A DNA stretch of 64,000 bases from Cichorium intybus (taxonomy: Eukaryota; Streptophyta; Magnoliopsida; Asterales; Asteraceae): positions 58,509,705 through 58,573,704 of the forward strand of contig CM042012.1 of NCBI GenBank assembly GCA_023525715.1, given 5' to 3'. A model generated the notes under the pieces. That model searched no databases. It saw only the letters and a program-made list of their open reading frames with translations, and was not told the DNA's origin. The position numbers and the translations under genes are program-made. Every line of letters starts with the position of its first letter. Within the stretch, counting starts at the first letter, position 1. Shown here one piece after another: positions 12,824 through 24,887 of this stretch.

Positions 12824-13680
12824 ATGGCTGAAGATGGGAGAGTTATGATCGACAAATTCGATGGTCACGATTTCGGTTTCTGGAAAATGCAAATCGAATA
12901 CTATCTCTACCAAAAGGGGTTACATGAACCTCTGTCTTAAGAGAAGCCTTTTCATGTGAGGCCGGAGGATTGGGAATTGTTAGACCGGCAGGCTCTTGGT
13001 GTGGTGAGGTTGTCATTGGCAAAGAACGTTGCTTACAACATTGTCAATGTGAAGACAACTCATGGGTTGATCAAGGCGCTATCTGACATGTACGAGAAAC
13101 CATCGGCGTCGAATAAAGTTTTTCTAATCAGACAGTTGGTAAATTTGAAGATGATGGAGGGTAGTTCAGCAACTGATCATATAAATGAATTCAATTCAAT
13201 ATTGTCGAGGTTAATATCGGTTGATATTAAATTTGAAGATGAAGTTCAGGCATTGCTGCTACTATCATCTTTGCCTGAAAGTTGGTCCGGTACGGTCACA
13301 GTAGTCAGCAGTTCAGTCGGAGGTGCTAAGCTGACGTTCGAAAGTATTCGAAATTTAATCCTTAGTGAGGATGTGCGCAGACGGAATATCGGGGAATCTT
13401 CCAGTAGTCTTCTAAGCGCTGAAGACAGGGGAAGGAAGTCCAACAGAGGAGGCGGTGGTAAAGGAAGATCAAAGTCGAGAAAGAGAGGTCAGTCAAAGAA
13501 CAGGTCGGATATTACCTGTTGGAACTGCAAGGAGAAAGGTCACTTCAGAAATCAGTGCCCAAAGCCTTCGGCAGACAAAGGCAAGAAGGAAGTCAATATA
13601 GCAGTATATTCTGAAGATGATGCGCTCATTTGCTGTGTTGAAACTCAACAGAATCCTGGATCATGGATTCTGGTGCGTCG
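12824..13680 (+). pseudogene. gag region of the Tork-like Copia
   Basis: The ATG at 12824 opens MAEDGRVMIDKFDGHDFGFW, the usual Copia gag start. It runs in one frame to about 13680 except for a TAA at 12938-12940 after about 38 codons. The UBN2-type gag domain fills most of it. A Lys/Arg/Gly-rich stretch precedes the zinc knuckle CWNCKEKGHFRNQC (about 13526-13570, CX2CX4HX4C), which binds RNA. The frame is lost just before the protease motif, at a TGGATTCTGG word near 13660. This is consistent with a short slippage deletion. Confidence 0.9.
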
Positions 13681-16600
13681 TTCCATGCTAGTCATTCGAG
13701 AGAAGTAATACAGAATTTCCGGCAGTACAAAGGAAAGGTCAGACTAGCAGACAACAAGAGCCTGGATATTACAGGTGTTGGGGATGTAGTCCTCAAGACA
13801 ACTTTAGGTACAGATTGGACTTTGAAGAATGTCAAGTTCATTCCTGACTTGAAGAGGATGTTAATATTCGTGGGGAAGCTTGATGATGAAGGTCACCATG
13901 TTACATTTGGTGATCATCAGTGGAAGGTGACAAAAGGGAATTTAGTTGTTGCTAGAGGACAGAAGCGGGGTACACTTTATATGGTGGAAGTTTCTGATGC
14001 CGAAGCATACGCTGTTGAAGAAGTTGAGGCATCTACTCTATGGCACCAAAGACTTGGGCATATGAGTGAGAAGGGAATGAAGATGCTAGTTTCCAAAGGA
14101 AGAATACCAGAGCCGAAGACTGTAAAAGTCGATTTCTATGAGCCATGTGTTCTTGGCAAACAGAAGAAAGTTACTTTCAAGAAGGTTGGTCATCAGCCCA
14201 AGTCCGGGAAATTGGAGCTAGTTCATTTAGATGTCTACGGTCCCACTTCAGTTTCTTCAGTGGGAGGATCCCGATACTATGTCACGTTTATCGACGATTG
14301 CACAAGGAAGGTTTGGGTTTATTTCTTAAAGCATAAGTCTGAAGTTTTCAGCACTTTCAAGAAATGGAAAGCCACTGTGGAAAATGAAACAGACTTGAAG
14401 ATCAAGTGTTTCAGATCAGACAATGGGGGCGAATACAGTAGTAAAGAATTTGTTGATTACTGTGCTGACCAAGGAATCAAAATACAGAAGACGGTTCCAG
14501 AGACACCTCAGCAGAATGGAGTAGCTGAGAGAATGAACCGTACATTGAACGAAAGGGCTAAGAGCATGAGACTGCATGCATGTTTACCCAAGATGTTCTG
14601 GGTAGATTCTGTCAACACAGCCGCGTATCTAATCAACAGAGGACCCTCAGTCCCCTTAGGGTTCAAGATTCCGGAAGAAGAATGGAGTGGTCGCGAGGTT
14701 TCACTCAGACACTTGAAAGTTTTTGGCTGTGTCTCATATGTGAAGGTGAAACATTCTGAAAGAGACAAGCTAGAAGCGAAGGCAAGGAAGTGCACCTTTA
14801 TAGGCTATGGCTCGGATGACATGGGGTACCACGTCTGGGATAATGAGACAAAGAAGGTTATCAGAAGTCGTGACGTGGTGTTCAACGAGAATGCTCTATA
14901 CAAGGATGAACTTGCAGAAAGCTCAGGCAGAAACAAGCAACCAGAGAAAACAAAGAGTCAAGTCGTGTTTGAAGATATCTCTGACGACGATATTATAAGA
15001 CCTATCAGTACTCCGGAGATAGGTGAAAGTTCAGGAAGCAGTGGGAGCTCTGATAATACTGGAGATAGTGGGAGCGAATAAGACAGTGGTTTTGAAGAAG
15101 AAGTCGGAGAAGGAGCAGAGACTGAAACTCCTACTGTCAGGAGATCCACTAGACCACGAAAGGCTCCAAACAGGTATTCTTCTTCAGCAAATTACTTATT
15201 GCTGACAGAGAATGGTGAACGTGAGTCTTATTCAGAGGCCCTAAGGATGAATGATTCCATACAGTGGAAGAGGGCTATGGAAGACGAATTGAGCTCACTT
15301 GACAAGAACCAGACCTGGTCCTTGGTCAAGCTCCCAGCAGGGAAGAAAGCACTGCATAACAAATGGGTGTTCCGGGTAAAGGATGAGATTGATGGCAGTA
15401 AAAGATACAAGGCACGATTAGTGGTCAAAGGGTTCCAACAGAAACGAGGGGTCGATTATAATGAGATATTCTCTCCAGTTGTGAAGATGACTACAATCAG
15501 AATGGTCTTGGGTATTGTAGCCTCTGAAGATCTCCATCTAGAACAGCTAGATGTGAAAACAGCTTTTCTCCATGGCGACCTGGAAGAAGACATCTACATG
15601 GTACAGCCAGAAGGTTTTCCCACAGTCGGTAAGGAAAATCTGGTGTGTAAGTTAAAGAAAAGTCTGTATGGTTTGAAGCAAGCTCCAAGACAGTGGTACT
15701 TGAAGTTTGATAGCTTCATGCAAAGGAGTGGGTATCGCAGATGTGAGATGGATCACTGCTGTTACTTGAAGAAATTCAACTCCTCTTACATCATCCTGTT
15801 ATTATATGTTGATGACATGTTGATAGCTGGATCCGACATGCAGGAAATGAACAAGCTTAAGAAGCAGTTGTCCAGAGAGTTCGAGATGAAGGACTTAGGG
15901 GCTGCTAAGCAGATATTGGGCATGAGCATAGCCAGGAACAGAGTTACCGGTACATTAAAACATTCGCAAACAAAGTACATCAAGAAAGTTTTAGAAAAGT
16001 TAAGCATGGCAGATGCTAAAGCAAGAAGTACACCTTTGGGAAGTCAGAAACTCTCAAAGAAGCAATCCCCAAAGACGGAAGAAGACAGAGAACATATGGC
16101 TAAAGTTCCTTATGCATCTGCAGTTGGTAGTTTGATGTATGCAATGGTATGCACAAGACCAGATATTGCTCATGCATTGGGAGTAGTAAGCAGGTTTATG
16201 TCAAATCCAGGAAAAGAGCATTGGGAAGGAGTAAAGTGGCTGTTACGCTACTTGAAAGGAACAGCTGAGATTGCCCTATGTTTCAGGAGAAAGGGGGTAG
16301 TCTTAGAAGGGTTTGCCGATGCAGATTTTGGTGGATGTGTGGATTCGGGTAAGAGCACAACAGGTTATGTGTTCACAATCGGAGGTACGGCAATCAGTTG
16401 GATGTCCAGGTTACAGAAGAGTGTTGCTCTTTCAACCATAGAAGCAGAGTACATGGCTATTGCAGAAGCATCCATGGAGCTTATATGGTTGAAGAACTTC
16501 CTATCAGAACTTGGAATGCAACAGGAGGATTGTGTACTGTATTGTGACAACCAGAGTGCAGTTCACCTGGCAAAGAATTCGGTGTTTCACAGTAGAACGA

Positions 16601-16767
16601 AACACATTCAGATGAGGTACCATTTCATTCGAGAGTTAATCAATGATGGAACTCTGAATCTGAAGAAAATCCTTGGAACGAAGAATCCAGCAGATATGTT
16701 CACCAAGGTGGTTACCACAGACAAGTTGAAGTTTTGTATGACTTCAACTGGCCTTCCAGAAGTTTGA
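13663..16767 (+). pseudogene. pol region (protease, integrase, RT, RNase H) of the Tork-like Copia
   Basis: The frame opens MDSGASFHAS, the aspartic protease DSGA motif. The GAG-pre-integrase motif HQRLGHMSEKG follows. The integrase core shows its three acidic positions in VHLDVYG, FRSDNGGEY and NGVAERMN. A TAA at 15079-15081 breaks the frame once in the acidic linker, after which the same frame continues. RT has ARLVVKGFQQ, QLDVKTAFLHGDLEE and the catalytic YVDDMLIAG. RNase H has DADFGGCVDSGKSTTG and LYCDNQSAVHLAKN. It stops with TGA at 16765. Motifs fit the Tork lineage that includes Tnt1. It is dead through the stop, the missing fusion to gag and the gag stop. Confidence 0.93.
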
Positions 16768-16846
16768 AAAGGAGGGATGGCAGGAGCGAGAGAGATTGGA
16801 AGATTGTTGCGTGAATTGGACGGAAGTGAAAGTTGTTCAAGCCTCC

Positions 16847-16857
16847 AAGTGGGAGAT
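16847..16857 (+). promoter_or_regulatory. Polypurine tract
   Basis: A purine-rich AAGTGGGAGA directly precedes the 3' LTR, the expected plus-strand primer. Confidence 0.75.
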
Positions 16858-17377
16858 TGTTAAAAAAATGGAGGCTTTGTCAACAAAGGGAGGAAGACTT
16901 TGTCAACAAAGGGAGGAAGGCCTCTTCTCTGCCTATTTCTTTGACTTCAAAAATTCCCAATTCACATTGCATTCCTAAGCCTATAAATATGAGGCTGCAC
17001 AAAGAACACAAATGCACCACACAAAAACACAAACACAACACAAACACAATACATAGATAGATATATTAGAGATAGCCTTTTGTGCAGAGTCCAGTTTGGC
17101 AGCCAAAAGTGCGAGTGATATTTTCTTATGAGTGGTCAGACTACAAGTGCAGTTTAGCCTTGTATGATTGTAGTGTTTTCTTGGTGTTAATAAAACCCTC
17201 TCTCTCTAGTTTGCCCGTGGACGTAGGTCGTGATCCCGTAACCGAACCACGTTAAATATTGTGTTCCGATTTTACATTTTGGTTTACCGTTTTTTTGGTA
17301 ATTTTATTCCGCTCGTGTCACCGAAATCAAATATCGATTTGTTTGAAGTGCTTAACTCGTTTTGTTATATCCCAACA
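16858..17377 (+). repeat. 3' LTR of the Tork-like Copia
   Basis: It is the same length as the 5' LTR and nearly identical, with about 11 substitutions counted by eye and no indels. Confidence 0.92.
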
Positions 17378-17382
17378 TCTTG

Positions 17383-17712
17383 TTGGTAGTTGCCACAGGG
17401 TCTCGGCATCGGCAAATGATTGGGAACACATTTGACAGAATTGTTGACTGCCGCCCAACACACGGTCGTTGTTTTTTCTAACCTCCGGAACTATGCTAGG
17501 AATGTTGAGAGCTTGCTCCCTTCGAGTGAACCTTGCAATATTGTATGTAAGGACCAAGTTTCCGATTTTAATGGCACAACTTTGCTAACTCCTCTATGTT
17601 TGTCACCTTGATAAACCTTGCAAACTTGAAGTTGGCACAATGCCTATCTTTTTTCTTTGCAAATATAAACGTCTTCAATGTCGCCATATTCCTGAATATA
17701 TTCGAAATACCC
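17383..17712 (-). pseudogene. LINE ORF1-like remnant, RRM part (minus strand)
   Basis: Minus-strand translation from about 17712 reads EYGDIEDVYI, then after a frame change RHCANFKFARFIKVTNIEEL. This has the layout of an RRM with an RNP1-like NFKFARF. RRMs of this kind begin ORF1 of plant LINEs, where they bind element RNA. Downstream minus-strand reading continues across the Copia insertion into 12166-10981. Stops and frameshifts show it is long dead. Confidence 0.5.
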
Positions 17713-18485
17713 CAGCAATGGATATAATGAAACTATAATATAACTCACATTCATTTAGTGGTTGACATGTCGATGATATTATGATTGTTATCTAATATAG
17801 ACTTAATGATCCAAATGTTGATTTAGACTATAATGAGAAATAATTAAAATAATGTTTTAAAGAACTATAGTGATAAAATATACTAACATAATATCCATAA
17901 TTTTCGATATATTACATATATGGACGATTTAAGTAATTAACTCTATACAAAAAAAATTGCTTTGTCGCTAAGAATAATTGTACCCCCTAACCCCCTTAAT
18001 TATCTATTTGGGAGAAATGTGCAAAATGGAGTAAACACGAAAATAACTTTATGTTTACTTATTAAAACAAAAGATGATGTTAGAAAGCTGGAATGGTTTT
18101 CGTATTTTCATCGTGTCAACGACAAAGTAATGTCCGCTTTATATTTTAACCAAAGCGAAAGATGGACCACTTTTTAAATTTTACGTTCTTTCTATTAGAA
18201 CGGAAAAAACATGGAGAACGATATTAACACCAAGAGATGCAAAATAAACCATGAAAGCAAACAAAATCGAGTTTACAAAAAGAGCATCCAAAATTTTGCC
18301 GTAACTCGTGGGTGGATAATTTTGAAATCTTAAATTCGAAAATTAAATTTGATCTTGTTCACAATTTACGAGACAAGTGTTAAAATTTCTATTCTTATAA
18401 TAAACAGATTTATAGTATACTTGGAAAAATCCTAGACACGAAATTGACCAACACATTGAAGAATGCAAGTCGACGTTGACTTCTA
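17713..18485. other. No gene seen
   Basis: AT-rich DNA with short open frames only and no recognisable repeat end. Confidence 0.5.
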
Positions 18486-18493
18486 CTTTTAGG

Positions 18494-18659
18494 TAGGGGT
18501 GTGCACCAAACCCCATAAACCGCCCACACCCCACCGCATAATGCGGTTTTGAAACTCCGCGGTGTGGTATTCGGTTCGTAATTTTGGTAAACCGCACTAT
18601 GCGGTGCGGTTTGTGGTTTATAGTCACCAAACCGCGGTTCAAACCGCACCGCAGCGTAC

Positions 18660-18719
<60 letters not shown>

Positions 18720-18891
18720 CAAAATTACTGAACTAAAACCGCTCAAACCGCCCGCATCAAACCGCACCGCATAATGCGGTTTAGGACCTTTGTGGTGCGG
18801 TCTGCAGTTTCCAATAAACTCAAACCGCATATGCGGTGCGGTCTGTGGTTTTGCCTCTAAACCGCACCGTACCGTACCACGAATACCCTTA
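18494..18891. mobile_element. hAT-type MITE with 8-bp TSD
   Basis: It starts TAGGGGTGTGCACC and ends GAATACCCTTA, matching short hAT termini (TAGGGGT / TAAGGGT). CTTTTAGG flanks both sides (18486-18493 and 18892-18899), the 8-bp target duplication typical of hAT. The interior is built from inverted AAACCGCACCGC / GCGGTGCGGTTT words around a (TA)n tract (18665-18716). It is 398 bp and non-coding. Confidence 0.85.
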
Positions 18892-18980
18892 CTTTTAGGA
18901 TTATATCTATGAAAATTAGCTAGAAAATTTAATATTTGATTTTTGAAGAAAAAAGTTCATTTTGATAGCAGTCACTTTAA

Positions 18981-20069
18981 GGTGACGTTTGATTCACAGA
19001 AAGTTTTTAAAGGAATTGGAATCTATCAAAGAATTGAAATCTGTCAGGAATTGGAATCCAATTCCATATTGTGTTTGGTTGGCAGGAAATGGAATTGGAA
19101 TCCAATTCCATATTTGTTTGGTTGACAGGAAATGGAATCAAAATCCATGTAAAATGACATATTTGCCCTGATTGTTTTTTGCTTAAATTTACTTTGGTGG
19201 TGGCGGTGGTGGCGGCGGTGATGGTGGTTAGTGGCGGTGGTGGTCGATGACGGTAGTAGTGGTGGTGGTAATGGTGGCGGTGGTGGTAGTGGGTAGTCGT
19301 GGCGGTGGTGGTCGGTGACGGTAAGGATGGTGGTTGGTAGCAGTGATGGTGGTAGTGGTGGCGGTGGGTGACGGTGGTGGTGGTGGTGACGGCAGCCGCA
19401 ACCAACGGTGGTGGTCGATGACGGTAAGGATGGTGATTGGTAGCAGTGATGGTGGTAGTGGTGGTGGTGATGGCGATGTGTGATTGTGGTGGTGGTGGTG
19501 GCGACAGCGGCGATGTTGGTTGGTGGCGGTGGTGGTCGGTGACGGTAAGGATGGTGGTTGGTAGAAATGGTGGTGCGGTGGCGGCGGCGATGGTGGTTGG
19601 TGGCGGTGGTAGTGGTGGTCGGTGACGGTAAGGATGGTGGTTGGTAACAGTGGTGGTGGTGGTAGGTAGTCGTGGCGGCGGGTGACGGTGGTGGTAGTGA
19701 TGGTGGTGGCGACGATGGTGGTCAGCGACGGTAGTAGTGGTGGCAGTGGTGGTGGTGTGTGACGGTGGCGGCGGTGGGTGGTGGTAGTGGGTGATAAGGG
19801 TGGGCGGTGGTGGGTGATAGTGGTGGGCGGTGGTGGGTGGTGTTAGTGGGTTTCACTTCGAAAGGTAAATGGTATAATTGTAATCATGCGAATTCTATCA
19901 TCCAAGGAATTCAATTCCTTCCAACAACCAAAGGAATTCAAATTCCTTCATTTGAATGGAATTGGATTCCAATTCCATCAACCAAAAGTTGAACAAAACA
20001 AAGTATTTCGAAGGAATTGGATTTCAATTCCATCAAATTCCATCGAAATCCTACGAACCAAACAGGCCC
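18981..20069. mobile_element. Tourist-like (PIF/Harbinger) MITE containing a GGT/GGC minisatellite
   Basis: The left end GGTGACGTTTGATTC and the reverse-complemented right end GGGCCTGTTTGGTTC form a terminal inverted repeat of the Tourist type. TAA flanks both sides (18978-18980 and 20070-20072), the 3-bp PIF/Harbinger target. Sub-terminal arms carry repeated GGAATTGGAATCC / GGATTCCAATTCC words. The centre is trinucleotide-rich (19195-19850). It is non-coding. Confidence 0.7.
19195..19850. repeat. GGT/GGC/GAT trinucleotide-rich minisatellite
   Basis: A plus-strand GGT-GGC-GTA mosaic with a higher-order unit of roughly 80-110 bp. The phrase GACGGTAAGGATGGTG recurs at about 19317, 19419, 19541 and 19626. 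Translations give only His/Thr or Gly/Val runs and are not genes. Confidence 0.9.
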
Positions 20070-20222
20070 TAAGTGTTTTAGTCGGCATTGCTTAGAGAGA
20101 TCATAAAAGGTTATGCACGAGTGCAGTAGTGTTTTGGAAAATTGCTCACACTATATTATTGTATACAAATTCAGAAAATTGATGATTTGTGATTTTGAAA
20201 GAAAAGTATGAACCTATAAGGG

Positions 20223-20503
20223 TAACGAAGTATCAGAATTGTTCAAAAAATATAATTTAAGTTTTATGTGTACACATATTACCAACAAACTATATTCGTT
20301 GTACACATATGACCATTAAAGTTTATTATTTGTTTAAAAAATACCATTGGCCGGTAATGTATACTTTTGGTAACGTCAATGGTATTTTTTGAACGAATGA
20401 TAAACTTTAATGGTCATACGTGTACAACGACTATAGTTTATTGGTAATATGTGAAAAAAAAATTTAATGATATTTTTTGAATAATTCTAATTCCTCGTTC
20501 ATT
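20223..20503. mobile_element. Foldback MITE with arms of about 120 bp
   Basis: The left arm includes AATTGTTCAAAAAATA, CATATTACCAA and TATGACCATTAAAGTTTAT (about 20237-20320). Each reappears reverse-complemented in order in the right arm (about 20365-20495). A short centre near CCGGTAATGTATAC separates the arms. It has no coding capacity. The target duplication is not clear. Confidence 0.75.
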
Positions 20504-21397
20504 TTTCATATGAATTTATAAATTGATTACAATCGGGCCTTATGCCAGCGATAATGGGCTCATGCCTATTCTAACCGAGTTTCTGATGTTCTTGAGGTAA
20601 CTATTACAAGATAGAATCGCTAACAAAATTTTTACTCAAGTTAAAATGTTAAATATATATTTATTCATTTTATTAATTAATGCAAAAGAAGGCCTAGAAA
20701 TCATACTATTCTATAAAAATACTAAAACTTATTATTCTTTAAAAATCTTTCACCTTTGTCTTCGTATTGTATATTTTTAACTCGCTATGGGCTTGGTATT
20801 GTAAATTTTCAAATCGTTTTGGTATTTATCTTGTATAACTTAAAAAAGTACTTATCTTTGAAAACCATAATCATTTTGTAAGTCTTCGTATTAGACAAGT
20901 AAAAAAGTAAACTTTGAGGCTGCTGTAAAAATTTGGACAAGTAAATTACAGGGAATGATGGCCACAATAAAAATTATGGTTTTATTTTTCTTTTTCTTTC
21001 CGGCATGCCAACATATCAACATTTTCAAATCCTTAAACACTCATAATTCATAAACATCACATAGTGTGATCTCATATTATGTGATTATTTCCTAAATCTA
21101 CTAACCATGTTATTATAAGGCTATATGATGTAGGTTTCTTCGTCTCTTACTTTTTTTCTAATTTTCTATTATATCAGTATCCAATGAATGTCATTATCTC
21201 TACAAATGATCATTTCTCATTTTATCTTATTTTTTTAAATTAAAAATAATTTTAAAATAAAATAAACAAATTTATTTCAAAATAAAATATTCTATTAAAA
21301 TAAATAAATTAAAAGCTAATAAATTTAAAATTACATTAACTTAATCTAAATAAAATGAAATTTACATAATAAAAAAAAGCTAGTAACATCACTCCCA
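20504..21397. other. No gene seen; AT-rich
   Basis: The sequence from 21200 to 21380 is almost only A and T with AAAATAAA words. Nothing codes. Confidence 0.5.
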
Positions 21398-22640
21398 TTA
21401 TTTATCATCGTCGTCAGATACTTCTATCGGTTGTATGCTAGCCTTGTAAATATGTTCCATCAAATCCATGCGAAGATTATTATGCGTTTTCTTGGTATGC
21501 ACTTCCCAACCATTTGATAAATATTGTGGCAAACAAATTGGTAGCGGTTTGTAGGATGACACAATTTCGTTCGGATCATGCGTATATATCGTTTTTCCGT
21601 CATCCTCCAAAATCATATTATGTAATATGATGAATACATACATTATGTCTCTTATTTTTTGGGATCCCAAGCCCGTGTCAGGTGTTTGATAATGTGAAAC
21701 AGTTGCTTATGAACATCAAACACTTGTTCCACATCATTCCTAGCAGCTTCTTGTGCAATCTTGAACCTTGCTTGTTTTGAATCCATTGGTGTTGTGAACG
21801 AACTGACAATAATGAATAATCACGATATATTCAATCATCTAGAGAATACTTGTATAAGTATTGCGCTCTGTTCACTAGAAAAAGACGCAAATGTATAACA
21901 CATCTATAAATGCCATTAAATGTAGGCGACTAGTCAAGAATCTTGACGTCACTGCCTCAGGATTATCAGCGAGTGTCGATGATCGCCTCGTGGGAATTGG
22001 TCGCGCCATGTATTAGGGCAAACTGCTCGCTCTCAATGCATATATCAATGTTTCCAAGTATTACAGGAAACCCATGTTTGCTTTCATGTGTCAAGTACTA
22101 CGTTTGAATGTCATTGAACATAGGTTTATAAAAATATCGTTTGACATAAACCTGGACAATACCCCTTACAAACTCATGAACACTTTCCTTAACGGTCTGT
22201 GCAAACATTTTGAAGTATTCATCCCATGGGTCAAATGTGGTGTCGTAGCCGATTTGAAAACTACAGCGGCACATTTTTGTTCTGGCGTGAAACCTGTTTT
22301 ACCTCTTGCATCATATTTTACTGGAAAAAACTAGATATCTTCATTCAAATCATGAAGTATATGCAGAAAAAATTTCTTGCTCATATGGAAACTTCGTCGA
22401 AACTGATACGCCGTATATAAAGCATGTTTAGGGAAGTAGTCTCGTATAATAAAATTGTATGCAGACTGTTATAGTAGCTGTTCTCAATAACCTGCGTGAA
22501 CTTTGCACAATGTTTGCTATTATAACGGCAGTTTTTGTACCATTGCAGCGACTTACATGGCCGATTGCATCAAACAAGCATCCGATAACGATGACGAAGA
22601 AGACGAATAAAAAAAGAAATTATACAGAATCCATTTGTGA
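21398..22640 (-). pseudogene. PIF/Harbinger (HARBI1-like) transposase remnant
   Basis: Minus-strand patches appear in the right order for a Harbinger DDE nuclease. RDYFPKHALYTAYQFRRSFH lies at about 22430-22370. GKTGFTPEQKCAAVV is near 22290. GNIDICIES, in the position of the catalytic GSIDCMH-type motif, is at about 22040. RFKIAQEAARNDVEQVF is at about 21765. The C-terminal IRDIMYVFIILHNMILEDDG is at 21655-21595, followed by an acidic tail ending EVSDDDDK at 21398. Stops and frameshifts separate them, and the first catalytic region is eroded. It is a decayed transposase and the likely class of enzyme behind the nearby Tourist-like MITEs. Confidence 0.75.
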
Positions 22641-22649
22641 GGTTTTAAA

Positions 22650-24000
22650 AGTGTAAGTAATTGAAAGCGTTGTGCTCTATTTATAATGGATAATTGGAAA
22701 ACTAATTCCGAATTCAGCTTCATTAGTTGTATGTTGTATCATTGGGTACCATAGGCCCAAACTAGTTCCGAATTCAGTTAAGTTAGTTGTTGGTCCATTA
22801 GATTGAATCATAGTTGTCAAACGAGGTTGAAATTGAAACTAATGCAATTGTAACCTAATAAAACTTCGAACAACATATTCAATAGATGAACACTTTTTTA
22901 TTCAAAATTCCATATTAGTTCGTTAGTCAAAAACAGGGTATAAAACAAAATTGAAGAAAACAACTGCCAATTCTAACAAGACAAGTCAAAATTGAATTCT
23001 TATGTCTTTAAATGAAATCACACACATTCATGAAAATCACATAGAAAGTTTCACAAACATATATTTCTAACTGATTCAGTAACGATTACCTCTTATGAGA
23101 GAAACATATATATTTATAGGAAAATTTTATTTATTCCTACTAAATCCTCCTAATTCATCTTCCTACCCATCTATATAAGAACACGTGGACTCCACTAATC
23201 CTCTCTCTTAATCTCATCCATTGTTTTTGACACTTGTATTGATCTAATGATTAGGAAGAAAGTTATAAAGATTTATTATGAGGATATATAACCTCTCATA
23301 TTTATATGACGTTGTTATTGAACTTTCTAAACATTCAATGTACAAGATTCCTGACACGTCAGCATAAAAATCTTCATGAACTGACTGGTGGCAATAATTG
23401 GCTATGCTTAATGGTCTTTTCAAGTTATTCGGACATGACTCACATGAGTAGGGCCTTGCCCCACTTCTCATACATTGAATCCTCAATGGTGGATTAATGG
23501 ATTATCCTATGAACATATATAGAACAAGGAATTAGAAATCAACATCTTAATTTTAGGTCAAAAGTATATTTACAATTTTTTTCAATCAATTTATGTAGTG
23601 AAATAGGTTCTTGTATCATTTATACATCATTATTTTAATTTGTGTCGAAAGATTACAATTTTTACAATAAAATTCAAAGTTATTCACAAAAATGGCTATA
23701 GTGGGAGGCCTAATATACCCAAGTAGCCACATGTTCATCTTTATTTTTTTTACTATTATTTTTTTATTTATCACAAAACGACTTCCTAAATCACAAAAAA
23801 TATCCACAAATCAGCAAGGTTCTGTTTTCTTAAACCAAAAGGCCAATTATAACAAAAAGCTCGTGAATTTTAGCTGCGAATTTGCATATATATGCAATCT
23901 CGTGAAATTTTCAAAAATTCTCGCAAGTTTAGTATATTTTTTGCAAGGTTGAAAGAATTTGAAATTAAATCGGTCATTAACAATATATACAAAATAAGAC
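22650..24000. other. No gene seen
   Basis: AT-rich DNA. The word TTCCGAATTCAG recurs at about 22706 and 22766. No coding or terminal-repeat evidence. Confidence 0.4.
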
Positions 24001-24003
24001 ACA

Positions 24004-24165
24004 ATGAAATGGTTAAAGTGTATGGTTTGTTAGTCTTAGGTATTTGGTTCAAGACCCAACAACGACCATCAAATTATAACTTTTACTACTATATCAATCT
24101 TGATGTGCCAAAATGTGTCTTTATAAGATTTGAACCTAAAACCTATGCTTTGAAAATCATACATC
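24004..24165. other. Possible tRNA-derived SINE traces
   Basis: Plus-strand AATGGTTAAAGTG (about 24007) followed by TGGTTCAAGACC (about 24046) has the order and spacing of Pol III A and B boxes. Beyond it the reverse strand has GGTTCAAAT (about 24130). These may be old SINE fragments; similarity is weak. Confidence 0.25.
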
Positions 24166-24887
24166 ATTACATCCTGACTATCTTTGCTACATCTTCCTTT
24201 TTAAAATCTTTAGTAAATATTTGTCTTATCAGTTTTTGAGATTTTTTCAACCTCACAAAAAATACACTAACATCAGGGAATATTTCAAAATATTAGCTAG
24301 ATTAAGTATAATCATATGATTTCACAGCTAAAATTTGAGATTTTTTTTCAGAAAAAGTTAATCTTGCCAATTTGCAGGTATTTTTCAATGATTTATTTTA
24401 TGATAAAATACGAAAAGCTGGCCATATAAATATATTAGAGCTCCATTTTTAATCATTTTAGTGAATAAGTCTCAGGATTAATATTTTATCAAATTATGCA
24501 TGCACAAAGGAGAGGGGAAAATAATGTGTCAGCCGGTTTCAATCTAGGTGTGTGAACCCATTTAGTTTAGTATTTTTGTTATTTATTTATTTAATAACTT
24601 TTAGATTTTGCATGACAATTCTGTGTTGAAATTTTTTTATATTTATTATATCTTAAATGTTTACTAATTCTATAAAATTATAAAAAAAACCCATAGATCA
24701 TAATCTCAGTTTCTAATAATTACCAAATGATACAAAATAATTAACTATACATTAGTTATAGGGTGCAATTTTAGCATCTGTTGGAATGAGATTATCTTTT
24801 AAGAATGTTGTGTGCTTATAGGAAGTCGTGTCAGAATGAGTCATGAGGAGCAAACATTTAGAACTGAGATCGCGAGTTTTAGGGGTG
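24166..24887. other. No gene seen
   Basis: AT-rich DNA without recognisable features. Confidence 0.5.

Larger units (their letters stand above)
12172..17377 (+). mobile_element. Ty1/Copia retrotransposon, Tork/Tnt1-like, complete but defective
   Basis: Two 520-bp LTRs (12172-12691 and 16858-17377) bound one gag-pol region. A 5-bp target duplication TCTTG flanks it (12167-12171 and 17378-17382). The LTRs end TGTT...AACA. A primer-binding site complementary to initiator Met-tRNA and a polypurine tract are in place. Domain order gag, protease, integrase, RT, RNase H is Copia. By eye the LTRs differ at about 11 positions (about 2%). Two in-frame stops and one frameshift make it non-functional. 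Confidence 0.95.

Noticed and set aside
19007..19625. His/Thr-rich and Gly/Val-rich proteins
   Set aside because: Translations of the GGT/GGC minisatellite.
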